The notes under the pieces are model-generated. The model was not told where the DNA came from. It ran no database searches and worked only from the letters and a program-made list of their open reading frames with translations. Below are positions 11,901 through 20,984 of a stretch of 64,000 bases of DNA, one piece after another; position 1 is the stretch's first letter; the number at the start of each line of letters is the position of its first letter. The stretch spans positions 3,844,001 through 3,908,000 of the forward strand of contig CM037472.1 in assembly GCA_021014325.1 (NCBI GenBank). The letters are read 5' to 3'. The DNA is from Plazaster borealis. Taxonomy: Eukaryota > Echinodermata > Asteroidea > Forcipulatida > Labidiasteridae. The position numbers and the translations under genes are program-made.

Positions 11901-14146
11901 TGGACTACTAACATTTCCTGGGGGCAAGTAAAAAGCACAGTTTACCAGCCCGGTGGGCTACTCTAAAGAAAGCGTAAGGCCTGTTCTTTATCCCCAATGC
12001 AATTATTACACCAATGGGAGATTTTGGGGGGCACTAGGTGACGGCATACTTTCCAGGTAAATCCAATCCGCATGCTCAGAACTATGTAGACAACAACAAA
12101 TTTTCTGGTAAGTCTGCTGCCAACTAGCGTTCCAAGGTCTCCCACTGAAAAGTTACAAATTATTTTACTCTATAAATGCTTTTTAATCGTTGATAAAAAG
12201 TACATATGTACAAAAAAGTAGAATATTTTACTACACAATCTTGGTAGTGGGAATTACTCCCAAAAGGGGATGTATTTTGAAAATTAACCCTAACCACCCC
12301 AGGCCTGCCAAAATCAAACAGATGGTTTTGTTGGAATTTGGATGGTTTAGTCCTGTGGAGAGTACCCACTAAATCACAGTCCAGAAGCACAGGACCTGTT
12401 GGAGTATGATGGGTTTGTGTGTGTTGTCCTACATAAACTGTTGGAGTATGATGGGTTGTGTACTGTTCCAAAAAGTAAACTGTTGGAGTATGATGGGTTG
12501 TGGAAGCTTTCTGGTAGAAATGCTTAAGAGAAGGATGATAAGATAAATTATATCTCTTTGTTAACAAAATTTCAAATATTTTTTTCTTGTAGCTGTGGAG
12601 TCCGTTTGATTTTCCCAACACTGAGAATGATGAAAAGCCAAGGCAAATGTTTTCTCACCAGCAATACATCGATCTGGTCATCAACAGTGGCACTGCTCTA
12701 TCTCACGACTATGAAGATCAATCCATGGAAGAGGATCCCAGGATGATAGCTTTCTTTGATTCCCTGGTGCAGCGGGAGATCAATCGGAGCTTCAGTGACT
12801 CGGACGACAGCGAGATGAGCCCAGAGAGCCTTTATCTGCATTTTGCTGGCGAGGGTGAGGACAGCGAAGACGCAAGAGACTCCAATAGTGGCTCGTCCAT
12901 TGCCTCGTTCCGAGCTGTGGTCAGGATGGCTGAAGAGAACGATGAAACAAGCCCTACATCACAACTCAGAACGCTGTGGAATCTCACTTCAGCCACAAGA
13001 ACCCCTGCTCATGCTGTGCTTGGAATAACTGAGAGTAGTAGTGATGACAGTGAAGTGAAAACATCCAAATCGGAACTGATTGAGAAATCATCCGCAACGC
13101 ACTCTAATTTAGGGGCGCCGGAAAACTGCAGTACATTTGCTGATGAGATTGCAGGTACGTCAAGAGTCGGCCAACCTGTTGAGAACGGTGCTGCCCACAG
13201 GAAGACCCAAGGGGGTAGTGAGGGTACGTCGTCAAAGAGGAAGCATAGGCAGGTGCCAAGCAGCTCCACCTCCCAAGGCTCTTCAAGCAGTGACGAAGAC
13301 ATGAACTTCGAAGAACTTCGAGCAAAAAGCCGAATGCTGCGTAGGTTTGTCAAGAAGAAAAAGAGAAAAGCAGGGACTGATTCTGATGAGAGTCTGCCAG
13401 GCTCTGGACAGAAAGAAGTCAACACAGACAGATTTATCAATCTCCAGCAGAGGATAGCAATCTCCAAGGTTTTACGAGGGAAAATCAGACGACCGGGTGA
13501 AAGGGTCGTGCATTCAGGTGGTAATGATGGGGAGATGTCACGCATCAATGAGCACCTCCAACAACGGGCCATGGCATCGCATCAGCGTCTTGCCATCAGT
13601 CGAATGAGACAAAGGCTCCAGCAGGAGAATATCTTGAGCCTTGGAGATGCTCGGACAGAGGTGAGGGAACCTAACAATTTATCACAGGACCATCAAGGTG
13701 TCAATACTAGAACTCTTCCAGTAGGTTCTGTGGCGCCATCATGTAGCACAATGCCAAACCAAAGAACTACAGAAGGTGACCACACTTCAGTACACACACC
13801 CTCACAGTCCAGTGTGCACAATTCAAACTGCTCGCCCGCCAATGTGAATTTGGATTCAAATCCGAGCTCATCTTCTGTCCGCGGAACCGAACGCCAAGAC
13901 GAGAGTAATCGTCTTTTATCACTGCTCAACTCAAACGACGAGAGTACGCAGTCGCCAAGTTGTAGTGGCGAGATGTCGCAGGTTCAAGTGATGACAGGAA
14001 GCCATGAAGAAGATCTGCCGAGAGAAGATGCCGACGGGCAGCACAGCAATAAGTTTCATAAGTTTAAGAATCAATCAAAAAGATCTCAACGGAAGTACAG
14101 GTCACATTCGGTGAAAAAAAATAAAGACAATTCAGGCACAGAGTAA
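2737..14146 (+). CDS. DCAF5: DDB1- and CUL4-associated factor 5 (WD40 substrate receptor), 8 coding exons
   Basis: Join of 2737-2935, 4372-4552, 7023-7162, 7847-7976, 8760-8973, 10346-10412, 10654-10772 and 12593-14146: 2604 nt, 867 residues plus stop. Every junction is GT-AG and the frame is continuous across all seven introns. The order of motifs follows vertebrate DCAF5 (about 940 aa): GHYGCVNAIEFSN, GGDDRRVLLW, GEHHSNIFSLAF, HEDAVYGLAV, ANSKEGVALWDVR, LRRRLPPVVYNI, GHRSIVNQVRFN, SGVEKVIK, and EDPRMIAFFDSLVQREI. The N-terminal ~360 residues form the WD40 propeller; WDTR (exon 3) and WDVR (exon 4) fit the WDXR motif that docks DDB1. The rest is acidic and Ser-rich with basic clusters (KKKKRK), probably disordered and nuclear. 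In mammals DCAF5 presents nuclear substrates to CRL4 for ubiquitination; the same role here is inferred. A stop at 2731 is in frame just upstream, so the start is ATG 2737 or ATG 2746; the latter has G at -3 and +4. Confidence 0.93.
4008..4160. repeat. dispersed gggtgtccaaat repeat
   Basis: In DCAF5 intron 1. Contains gtgtccaaat four times around a tgttcacttgcaatacat segment; a second copy lies at about 34526-34640. Function unknown. Confidence 0.7.
4372..4552 (+). CDS. DCAF5: DCAF5 exon 2 (WD repeats 1-2)
   Basis: Acceptor caacag before 4372, donor ag|gtaagc after 4552. Encodes GGDDRRVLLW, GEHHSNIFSLAF and YSGGNDDQVLVHDIE, near-identical to vertebrate DCAF5. 181 nt; ends two bases into an Arg codon. 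Confidence 0.95.
4575..4652. mobile_element. hairpin foldback element
   Basis: Near-perfect inverted repeat: left arm cctgacatttcgaccc, tagcagagtctttctc; right arm gagaaagactct, gggtcgaaacatcagg. Apex near 4612. A decayed relative is at 21405-21455. Likely a MITE remnant in intron 2. Confidence 0.65.
5095..5200. mobile_element. hairpin MITE, about 45-bp arms
   Basis: Arms start atggctgtttaaaacc and end ggttttaaatggccat. The inner arms gccgtgcgatagaggacc and ggtcctttatcgcacggc face each other across a ~12-base loop. Non-coding; in DCAF5 intron 2. Confidence 0.75.
5239..6193. mobile_element. 955-bp non-autonomous TIR element
   Basis: Left end tgttgggcgcaatctttgaa (continuing into gatggcc and a T-run) is the reverse complement of the right end near 6159-6193. 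Terminal repeats are about 35 bp. Both flanks carry taata/ataata, but no unambiguous target duplication was seen. No transposase frame is inside. Confidence 0.75.
7023..7162 (+). CDS. DCAF5: DCAF5 exon 3 (WD repeat 3, WDTR motif)
   Basis: Acceptor ttttttcag before 7023, donor aag|gtgaga after 7162. Encodes ETLDVF, HEDAVYGLAV and GRILQWDTR. The last is a WDXR-type DDB1 docking motif. Frame continues from exon 2 and into exon 4. Confidence 0.93.
7225..7450. repeat. tandem repeat, about 120-bp unit, two copies
   Basis: Copies share cctcctactgt, tgaccgttt/tgaccattc, ggctttgaatgatag/ggttttgaatgatag and gccagcctg. The first 130 bases of the window carry a relative. Lies in DCAF5 intron 3. Confidence 0.65.
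7847..7976 (+). CDS. DCAF5: DCAF5 exon 4 (WD repeat 4, WDVR motif)
   Basis: Acceptor ctactag before 7847, donor aag|gtacat after 7976. Encodes ANYQTAFYAVVHHPMEPR and LATANSKEGVALWDVR. The second WDXR motif lies here; vertebrate DCAF5 has WDIR at this place. Confidence 0.93.
8111..8222 (-). mobile_element. tRNA-derived SINE, family 1
   Basis: On the minus strand the head has an A box (tagctcagttggtagagtg) and a B box (ggttcgaatcc) with tRNA-like spacing. The tail is caattttttctttcttcaac. Acceptor-stem pairing is poor and the repeat recurs at 20385 and 21250, so it is a SINE, not a tRNA gene. Confidence 0.7.
8223..8759. other. rest of DCAF5 intron 4
   Basis: AT-rich intron sequence with a C/T-rich run-up to the exon 5 acceptor. 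Nothing further recognised. Confidence 0.5.
8760..8973 (+). CDS. DCAF5: DCAF5 exon 5 (WD repeat 5)
   Basis: Acceptor cttctacag before 8760, donor cag|gtaatt after 8973. Encodes AMSVRFNQLGTRLVALRRRL, PPVVYNI and NSCTMKSCTFAGDRDQ, all strongly DCAF5-like. Confidence 0.95.
9125..9378 (-). mobile_element. tRNA-derived SINE, family 3
   Basis: Reverse strand begins with a Ser/Leu-tRNA-like head (gtggccgagcagtc A-box region, long variable arm) and runs into the body marked on the plus strand by cccatccgaaggacgaag and ggttctttgacgtgtatta. A second, better copy is at 25003-25253. Confidence 0.7.
9379..10101. other. DCAF5 intron 5 without recognised feature
   Basis: Non-coding. No repeat family identified. 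Confidence 0.5.
10102..10320. repeat. 69-70-bp minisatellite, three copies
   Basis: gatggcggccaatgtgaggg recurs at about 10119, 10189 and 10258, each followed by tattaaagaaaacctg and ataacc(c/t)tgattgatttt. The array abuts the polypyrimidine tract of the exon 6 acceptor. An open frame through it is not in frame with exon 6. Confidence 0.9.
10346..10412 (+). CDS. DCAF5: DCAF5 exon 6 (67-nt exon, WD repeat 6)
   Basis: Short exon between ttttttcag and g|gtgagt. It encodes YVLSGSDDFSLYMWEVPEA, matching the LSGSDDFNLYMW region of vertebrate DCAF5. A 70-bp minisatellite ends about 25 bases before its acceptor. Confidence 0.92.
10654..10772 (+). CDS. DCAF5: DCAF5 exon 7 (WD repeat 7)
   Basis: Acceptor tgtttcag before 10654, donor aag|gtaagc after 10772. 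Encodes GHRSIVNQVRFN and SSGVEKVIK, the last propeller blade, continued by LWSPF in exon 8. Confidence 0.95.
10773..11004. other. start of DCAF5 intron 7
   Basis: No recognised element. A decayed end of the ggcctttttcgaaaccatgg MITE family lies just upstream, at about 10485, in intron 6. Confidence 0.45.
11005..11112. mobile_element. foldback repeat with perfect 40-bp palindrome
   Basis: 11071-11110 is a perfect palindrome with two 20-bp arms and no loop, centred on catg|catg at 11090/11091. Upstream bases (tgcagcattcgcg, acatcaaccctc) are shared in inverted orientation with 63850-63960. A third relative is at 62662-62697. Confidence 0.75.
11113..12395. other. DCAF5 intron 7, unannotated
   Basis: AT-rich with poly-A (11219) and G (11478) runs. 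No gene or repeat family recognised. Confidence 0.5.
12396..12503. repeat. 42-bp minisatellite, three copies
   Basis: ctgttggagtatgatgggtt starts at 12396, 12438 and 12480. Just upstream of the exon 8 acceptor in intron 7. Confidence 0.85.
12593..14146 (+). CDS. DCAF5: DCAF5 exon 8 (terminal exon, acidic/Ser-rich tail)
   Basis: Acceptor ttttcttgtag before 12593; open for 517 codons to TAA at 14144-14146. It begins LWSPFDFP and soon reaches YIDLVINSG, LSHDY and EDPRMIAFFDSLVQREI, which are conserved in vertebrate DCAF5. Beyond that it is low-complexity: Ser/Asp/Glu tracts, KKKKRKAG, a Gln/Arg-rich stretch with two MASHQRLAISRMRQRL-like helices, and a basic C-terminus near KRSQRKYRSHSVKKNK. 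Conservation past about residue 420 is weak by eye. Confidence 0.92.
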   Translation: MWSPFDFPNTENDEKPRQMFSHQQYIDLVINSGTALSHDYEDQSMEEDPRMIAFFDSLVQREINRSFSDSDDSEMSPESLYLHFAGEGEDSEDARDSNSGSSIASFRAVVRMAEENDETSPTSQLRTLWNLTSATRTPAHAVLGITESSSDDSEVKTSKSELIEKSSATHSNLGAPENCSTFADEIAGTSRVGQPVENGAAHRKTQGGSEGTSSKRKHRQVPSSSTSQGSSSSDEDMNFEELRAKSRMLRRFVKKKKRKAGTDSDESLPGSGQKEVNTDRFINLQQRIAISKVLRGKIRRPGERVVHSGGNDGEMSRINEHLQQRAMASHQRLAISRMRQRLQQENILSLGDARTEVREPNNLSQDHQGVNTRTLPVGSVAPSCSTMPNQRTTEGDHTSVHTPSQSSVHNSNCSPANVNLDSNPSSSSVRGTERQDESNRLLSLLNSNDESTQSPSCSGEMSQVQVMTGSHEEDLPREDADGQHSNKFHKFKNQSKRSQRKYRSHSVKKNKDNSGTE

Positions 14147-14892
14147 AACCATCTAATGGTATCTCACCTGATCCATTTATGAACATTTCTAATAGAAGTT
14201 TGTAAGCGTTTTACTCGGTAACTGTTGAATAGATTTTATTCAAACTATTTTTCATTTGTTACTCGTTGTGGGAGAGAGAGGTAGAGCTTTTTGTTATAAA
14301 ACTGGTCAGGCAGTGCATGCTCACTAAGGTAACGTGTTGTAATCCAGACCATCAGCTCCGTAATGCATATGTATGGTTGACTACATCAACTAACATACAA
14401 TATAATCAATTGATGAAGTATAAGACAAAATAGAACATTAATTTGTATCTGCTACCTCCCCACCCTCCCACCCCCATTAAATGAAAATGTGTAGTTACAC
14501 CATGGAACATATTACAGTGTACTTGCATTCTTTAGAATTTGAAAACCCTATGTCCAAGTACTTGGGTTTTCTACTGGTAAGTTACTGCACCTTGAGACGG
14601 CCAAGGTAATATATTTTCCATGGTTATGTTGTAAAGTTTGGATATAAATTATTATTACAATACCTTTCGGCTAATGAAACCAAGGGCCCCTCAAAAGCTA
14701 CCAGCACTGTGATCGATAGGCCTGAAAATACCTGTGTAGAGAAGATGTTGAAGAAATGCTCAGTTTTAGATGTGGGAGGAAAAGCCCCAAATAGGAAAAA
14801 CCCGAGCAATCAGATAGGGAATGAAAACCAATCTGCATGCAAGGCTCTGGTCCGGGATTCGAAACAGGGTCCACAGAGGTGAAAAGCAGCCG
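14147..14892 (+). other. DCAF5 3' UTR / downstream flank
   Basis: Non-coding sequence after the DCAF5 stop. An attaaa hexamer at about 14476 is a possible polyadenylation signal; canonical aataaa words appear only further down (about 15420 and 15896). The transcript end was not determined. Confidence 0.35.
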
Positions 14893-15252
14893 TTAAGTTA
14901 CTGTGTTTTTTACAGTCACGACTGTACATAAATTACTGTAAAAATTACAGTAATTTACTGGCAGCTGAGTTGCCAGTAAGTTACTGTGTTTTTTACAGTC
15001 ATGGCTGTAAATAAATTACTGTAAAAAATACAGTAACTTACTGGCAGCTGAGTTGCCAGTAAGTTACTGTATTTGCTTACAGTAATTTATTTACGGTAAT
15101 GCCTGTAAAAAATACAGTAACTTACTGGCAGCTGAGTTGCCAGTAAGTTACTGTAATTTTTTACAGTAATTTATTTACAGTAATGACTGTAAAAAAATCA
15201 CAGTAACTTACTGGCAACTCAGCTGCCAGTAAATTACTGTAATTTTTACAGG
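14893..15252. repeat. palindromic satellite, about 95-bp unit, four copies
   Basis: Each unit contains the dyad ttactggcagctgagttgcc followed by agtaa, and flanking (t)tactgtaaaaa/tttttacagta arms. The array can fold into a series of hairpins. The last unit has the inner dyad inverted (ggcaactcagctgcc). Confidence 0.85.
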
Positions 15253-16980
15253 CAAAGTTTTACAGTGGCATAGAAAAGAAATCAGAGTTACAGCGCCATG
15301 ATTGCGTGGGTTTTACCCCCCAAAATTGGGGTTTTCCTCACACCTCTAAAACTTACCATTTCTTCTCTTTTCCTATTCACCATCCTGTTATTGGCGCTTG
15401 CGCTGTTGGATGTGTAATGAAATAATAAATAAAATAAGATAAAAAGCTAACACAGACTAACATTGTATCTTCCCATTTATGTACCTTTACACAGCACTAC
15501 GTGTAGCAATAAATACCAACCCTTACACTACATTTTTCTACGATTACAGAAATAGTGAAAGTGTATAATTTCTTTATTGACTAGACAAATTATTATAATA
15601 TTAATGATTATATTGTGAGTATGAAAACTATGCAGAATTTTGTTTTTGCTAGAATGTGCCGATAATTAACCCCAAAAGGGGAACAATCGGGGTCGAGTTT
15701 CATGGTTCTGCTTACCACGAAAAGTGGTGCAAAACTTGGGCCCATATCACAGATGTCCGGATGCACAAACACAAACAGAGTACATCATCTTGAAGTCCCT
15801 GTTTGGGCCACTGAAAGTATCAAGTGTATACAAGCAAGTAGCCTTTTCCAGAACCTTTCTTTACTTTGTAAGTTATGTTAAGCAAACCATTGCCAAATAA
15901 AGACTTCCAAAATACAAGATTTGTGAAATAAAAGATGTGCAATAAATTAAAAAAGTTTGCTTAAATATAGACTCTACCAAACATAAGTATACTTGCAAAA
16001 AAAACCAAGGTTTTCCAAACAATGGTCAAAACAAGGTTTGCAAAAAATATACTTATATGAATGCAATTGATACTTTCAGTAATGTACTATGTGAGGACCC
16101 ATAGATAATTCCTAAGAACATTGAATACATGCGATACATTGAATACATGCGATAGTTGGATTAGCCCTGTCACATCGGTGTAACTAGGGGGAGATGTGCC
16201 CCACCCCTCCCATTTGAAATCTGGACGTTTGGGATCGGAATTTTCCAAAGAGTAAAATGTTACATTTTATAAGCCAAACCAAAATTGAGGGCCAACAAAA
16301 AGTTGGTATAGGTCAAAGGTCTAAAATTGAGATCGCTGCGCTGGAGTAGAATGCGCCCCATTGCACAGGAAAGGCCATCGGATAGTCCACTTTCGGATAG
16401 TCCACTTTCGGCCTTCAGATCTATAGTTTACCTTTTCAGACTACTTCAATATCAGATTAATAAAAGAGGCTGCATCCCCACCCTGCCCCACCATAATAAC
16501 CACACCCCAGACAAGGCTTACAATCTTAGGCCTAGTGATAATGATATTTTGTATTGTGAACTATAAATTGGCAAGTGATCATTGTATATGAAACGATGTT
16601 GTATTTATCTTTCATTACTGGGAATTATGAAATATGAACTTGTCCCGTCCCACAGCACCCCCTCCCCCTTATGGACTGGCAGCAACTATGATATTTGATA
16701 ATTTGAGCACAGTATCTCTTTATATATCACTTTTTCAAATACCGGGTACATGAAAACATGAGCACAGTCTTAATATAACCCCCCTTCCCAACCCCCCATA
16801 ATTGGTTTATCAATGATATAATAACAATAATTGTGACTTATTAATGTTTCTGTAAACATCCCCTTCCACTCTCCCCTGTCCCCTGTGACTTATTATCTGG
16901 ACTGTCATTAGTCCTCCTTTACAAATATTTGATCATTATTTTGTGATCCCCTGTCCATTGTGTCAAAATCATCAAATTAA
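15253..16980. other. gene-free stretch
   Basis: AT-rich. Local duplications only: gaatacatgcgata at 16123-16153 and tcggatagtccactt twice at 16378-16408. The words ggtgtaactaggggg near 16175 resemble one end of the hAT-type repeat also seen near 63395. Confidence 0.5.
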
Positions 16981-16982
16981 TT

Positions 16983-17500
16983 GTATTGTATTGTATTTTA
17001 TTTTATTCCGAAACTGGAACAAACCCCATAACCCTGGGGAGGGTGACATCAGTATTATAATAAATAACAATTAGTGAAGAAGTCGTACGGAAAGCTAGGA
17101 GTGTTAACTTAAAACAAAAACATACGTTGTTGGTTGAGCCTTATCACACAGTTTGATTACCTTTTAAAACGGTAAATAAAAAGACATATTTGGCAACGCA
17201 ATTAATTATAGCTTCATCAGGATGGTCCATCAAAAACCTAAATCTATCTTCCCTACCAAGAATTTCAAAGTCGTTGTATTGATTAATAATATAAACCAAC
17301 ATAATATTCCTAAGGTCGTTGTATAATGGGCAATCTAGCAGAAAATGGATTTCTGTTTCAATATCAAGGTGACAATGCTGGCAAACTCTTTGGCTTGATT
17401 CTAACCCAATGTACCTTCCTATTTCAACAAGTAGCTTGTGTGAAGAGCATCTGAAACGGGCCAAAGAATGGCAATAAACACCTTCTTGGCCAATTTAACA
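16983..17500 (-). mobile_element. 3' end of a LINE (non-LTR retrotransposon)
   Basis: Read on the minus strand, the C-terminal end of a LINE ORF2 is followed by ~100 bp of 3' UTR and a tail of aataaaataaaatacaatac at 16983-17010. 5'-truncated, as LINE copies often are. Confidence 0.65.
17144..17464 (-). pseudogene. LINE ORF2 C-terminal fragment with CCHC-like motif
   Basis: The 106-codon frame reads ARFRCSSHKLLVEIGRYIGL, then CQHCHLDIETEIHFLLDC, giving C-x2-C-x(8)-H-x4-C. This arrangement is typical of the region after the reverse transcriptase domain in CR1/jockey-like LINEs. The frame closes upstream at about 17470, where similarity appears to continue only in another frame. The reverse transcriptase domain itself is absent. 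A remnant, not a host gene; the LINE clade is not certain. Confidence 0.7.
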
Positions 17501-17554
17501 ATATGATCACCTCGCATATTTAGTGTTTATTGACCATTACCGGTAAAGTCGATG

Positions 17555-17868
17555 GTATCCATGATTGATTGATTGAATTTATTCGGATAAAAATACAGCA
17601 AGAACATGCCGAAAATACATACACAACAACAGGGGAAAAGACGATGAAATAAGATAAACCAAAATAGAACACAAGAAGGAACACTGCACAAAATTATCCA
17701 AGGATAGCCCAAAAAAGCCAATAACTTAGACTTATTTCCATTGGGGTCCTTACAAAAAACGGCAAAAAATACCAAAAAGAAATGGAAGTACCAAAAAACA
17801 GAGGAACCTAGACAAGAGCAAAAAGATAAATCATAGAAAACAAAGCAAGAGAACACAAAATAAAATAA
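17555..17868 (-). mobile_element. second LINE 3' end
   Basis: Minus strand ends in ttatccgaataaattcaatc followed by aatcaatc, a tail style common in CR1/L2-like LINEs. The 109-codon frame across it is hydrophobic low-complexity and not convincing protein. Confidence 0.45.
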
Positions 17869-17873
17869 GAAAA

Positions 17874-17940
<67 letters not shown>

Positions 17941-17942
17941 AT
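17869..17942. repeat. (AAAT)n microsatellite
   Basis: About 18 uninterrupted aaat tetramers, probably grown from an A-rich retroelement tail next to it. Confidence 0.95.
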
Positions 17943-19414
17943 TATAATTTTAATTTAAATTAAATGAATAAATATAATACATAGAATGGAAACAAAAAGG
18001 AACCCAAGCTATAGCTTCCTTAGAGATGGCTTTTGTGGCAAGGTGGCATTTGACTAGTCTTTTAGTTGTTGACAGTGCTCTTAATATTATGCACGGACAA
18101 ACCCATAGCACAAATATTTAAATGAACCCTTTTGTTATCAGCTTATGGCCTTTTATCTTTGGGAGAAGAAAGATTCTTCTCATCCTTTTTGCCGCTGATC
18201 CGGATCTTGTTTTATCTATCGTCTGCAACTGCGAAAACGGTGACATCATTGCACTCGAGACCAATCACAGTCGACCATTCCTGGTTGGAAAAGTTTGCCG
18301 AGCAAAAATTAGACCTTGAAATTAACTCGAAAAACCTTGTTATCATTCTTGAGATTTTAGTCAAAGAGTAAATTCAGGCATAGTTTGTTTGGTAAACTTA
18401 CAACAGAAAGACTAAAATTTTACAAAAATATCTCGAGCGGAGACGTTAAGTTAAGTTGTAATTCCAGATTTACATGTTTATGTACACATCAACCTCTTTA
18501 CTGCTATTCGGCTGCCAACGTTGCGGGGCCTGGGCGGGCGGGCAAATCACTACGGACCTGGAATTTAAAAGGTGAGGTTGTGTAAGTGCAGTGGTGATTT
18601 TTAGTTCAATTTTACAATTTGTTCAAATACCTTTCCCGGGAGTTTTGAGAGCTGTTTCACACCCTAAACCCATATAAAGAGCTCGCTGATCTTTTGCAAA
18701 ATTACGAGCAAGTCACCCCTCTGCCCTGCACTACGCTAACCCTAACCCTAAAACAATTGGACAGAGAAAGCAAGAAATACTTTTTACCCGGTATTATAAA
18801 TTGGCTCTTAAATTACTGTCAAATCAAACCCCTGTCCTCTTCAATATGCACAAACAGTAGCTAAGCAAAACAAAATTTGCTTACCAGAATAAGGTTAACA
18901 GCCAAAATACCATGTCACATGTATCATTTGTGACTGGTATCCTACTCATTTCTGCTAAGCAGATAATTATTAAGCAATATTTTCTGCTCTTTGAAATTGG
19001 GCCAGGGCTGCTGGTTAGCCTATAAAATATTTTAGGTCAAAGTTTTCTTTTGGTTAGAAAATGCATTGATAGTATCTTTAATTTTTTTCTAATTACGATT
19101 GATAGGGAGGGAGGAACTTGCTCCATTCTTTAATGGGGGTGTTCATTAAGGGATGGCAAATCTCATAACTATTTTTCTCACACATATCTTTCCAAAAGTT
19201 TTTAAAACATCGAAATGTTTAATCACAATGCTTAATATTTTAACCGTGAAACCCGTATTTCTGGCAACAAATATGTGTATCTTATTTTGGATCATCCCCA
19301 CCTCCGTCGCAAAAGTGTTTCCCATAAAATATTGTGCCTTGCCCTTCTCATGACCTATGGTATCCATGGACAATGGATATGCAAATTATTTACTGTGGCT
19401 TGCTCCTTTGATTT
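17943..19414. other. gene-free stretch
   Basis: Non-coding by eye. It includes a minimal ctaaccctaaccctaaaa run at 18736, too short for telomeric repeat. Overlapping frames at 18122-18371 are not supported by splice or family evidence. Confidence 0.45.
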
Positions 19415-19706
19415 ATAGACCCATTGCACAACGCGTAGCGTACTCACATGCGCCTATCCTGGGTGTTATTTTGGGTGTCAAAATCGTATACAAACATGCA
19501 CAAAAGAGAGTTTTGACACCCAAAACGACGCCCATTGTTCGGAGGCGCGTTCCGGGTCTATAGAAGTCAATAGATCCCCCTTGCACAACGCGAAACGCTA
19601 CAGATACGCTGAGGTCACGCGCACGTTTTTACGCACAGAGAACAGCTATCGTCCAATGATCTGCCTCCTTTTTGAGAGTGTGACGTCATATGCAATGGGT
19701 CTATAT
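19415..19706. mobile_element. MITE with nested inverted repeats
   Basis: Outer ends tatagacccattgca (19415) and tgcaatgggtctata (about 19693) are inverted. An inner pair, gggtgtcaaaa and ttttgacaccc, makes a hairpin at 19473-19525. The word ttgcacaacgcg occurs twice (19426, 19583), so the element may be two related pieces. Confidence 0.6.
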
Positions 19707-19721
19707 GCAAACTTTCGGTGG

Positions 19722-19842
19722 GGCGTAGGCCCAACCTCGTCCCCATGGTGTGTTGAGCGGTACGAAGTTGAACGCTCCCTTGTAAACATGGCCGGAAATA
19801 AAGTAAACCATGGGGACGAGGTTGGCGTAGGCCTATCCACGC
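19722..19842. mobile_element. MITE with cctcgtccccatggt terminal repeats
   Basis: ccaacctcgtccccatggt near the left end and accatggggacgaggttgg near the right are inverted copies, flanked by gtaggcc on both sides. About 120 bp, non-coding. Confidence 0.7.
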
Positions 19843-19849
19843 AGACCTA

Positions 19850-20002
19850 GGGTGCGTTTTGGCGGCGGTAACCATAAACTGTTTCGGTTGTTGGTCGTTG
19901 GTTCTGCTGTTCAGACTGAACGATAACCGAGTTGTGAGCTCGGTTACCGTTTTGGTTATGACGTCAGAAACAATTATTGGTTACAGCCGCCAAAACGCAC
20001 CC
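19850..20002. mobile_element. 153-bp MITE, about 24-bp TIRs
   Basis: Starts gggtgcgttttggcggcgg and ends ccgccaaaacgcaccc. Interior is palindrome-rich (aaccgagttgtgagctcggtt). Superfamily not determined; no clear target duplication. Confidence 0.75.
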
Positions 20003-20984
20003 ATAATGGCCGACCACGAAAGACTCCATGTTTTCTCTTCAGTTAATCCGTATTTTATAGCAAATTCTGTTGACGAAACCACTGCAAAGTGAGTGAGGTG
20101 AGTTGAATATTAGTTATAGAATCCCTTGAAAGAGTTCCTAAAGGTGAATATGAGGCTTCAAAACAGTCAAAATGAAGCAAACACAGGCTTAACTGTTCAG
20201 TGTGGCGTGGCGGCAATCTTCAAAACACACGTGTCCGGACAATGCCTGAAGCTCGTATCCAGCTTCTACAGTTGTTTTAAAGACCAACAAGACATTCAGA
20301 AATGTTTATGATGAAAAGACCGAAAGTGCTGTTTAAATTATTAAGTTAAAATAGTAAATTTAAAATGTTTGTTTAAAAGTAAAACCTTAATCCAGAGGTC
20401 GTTGGCTCAAATCCTGCTCGAGTAAATTTTTCTTTGTTCAATTCAACCCCTAGGCCTAGTTATTTTAAAATTTACCAAGGCATGAGTCAGTTTCCCTTGT
20501 GGTAATACCCTTGTGGCTTATTACATGATATTTAAATTGTTTTCGTAATTTGGAGACACATTGAATTGACAACTGGGTATATAACGGCTTGTGTGGGTGT
20601 GTACTGGGTGGTTCCAAGATTGCTCCACATATATATATCTCTGTCAATACTCTTACCTTTTTTGTGTTTCTTGGAAAGATCAGAAAAGAATCTTATAGCC
20701 TATCTTCATGATGTCATTGTCAATATAGGTCATATTATTCTCATATAGAAAGATGGCAAATATGTAGAATCCGACTGCTACTTTAGGTCAAACTATATGT
20801 CATTATGCATCCAGAAAGGTTGACAGAATCTATACAGAGAGGAACAGGCACTTTTGAACAATGACAAAATGTCAAATCATGAAAAATGTGTCATTTTTGG
20901 GTCTATGGTGGTCTTGACAATGCTACTCGCTAACCAACATATGTAAGCCATGGGAATGAAAGTTGTCGATTTGCGTTCATCTCC
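20003..20984. other. gene-free stretch with SINE fragment
   Basis: Contains one tRNA-SINE tail at 20385-20450 and an atatatat run at 20631. Nothing else recognised. Confidence 0.45.
20385..20455 (+). mobile_element. tRNA-derived SINE family 1, partial
   Basis: B-box-like ggctcaaatcctgctcgagt followed by aaatttttctttgttcaa, the same head-tail junction seen in inverted orientation at 21270. The A-box half is missing. Confidence 0.55.

Noticed and set aside
13009..13572. 187-codon minus-strand frame
   Set aside because: It lies antisense to DCAF5 exon 8, whose plus frame is continuous and homologous to a known protein.
17527..17856. 109-codon hydrophobic Cys/Phe-rich minus-strand protein
   Set aside because: Low-complexity reading of an A-rich LINE 3' region; no membrane-protein family recognised.
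18122..18371. Overlapping 65- and 79-codon frames
   Set aside because: The phrase GDIIALETNHSRPFLVGKV looked protein-like, but it is isolated, has no flanking homologous sequence or splice sites, and overlaps another frame.
18736..18755. Interstitial telomeric repeat
   Set aside because: Only two to three ctaaccc units; too short to mean anything.
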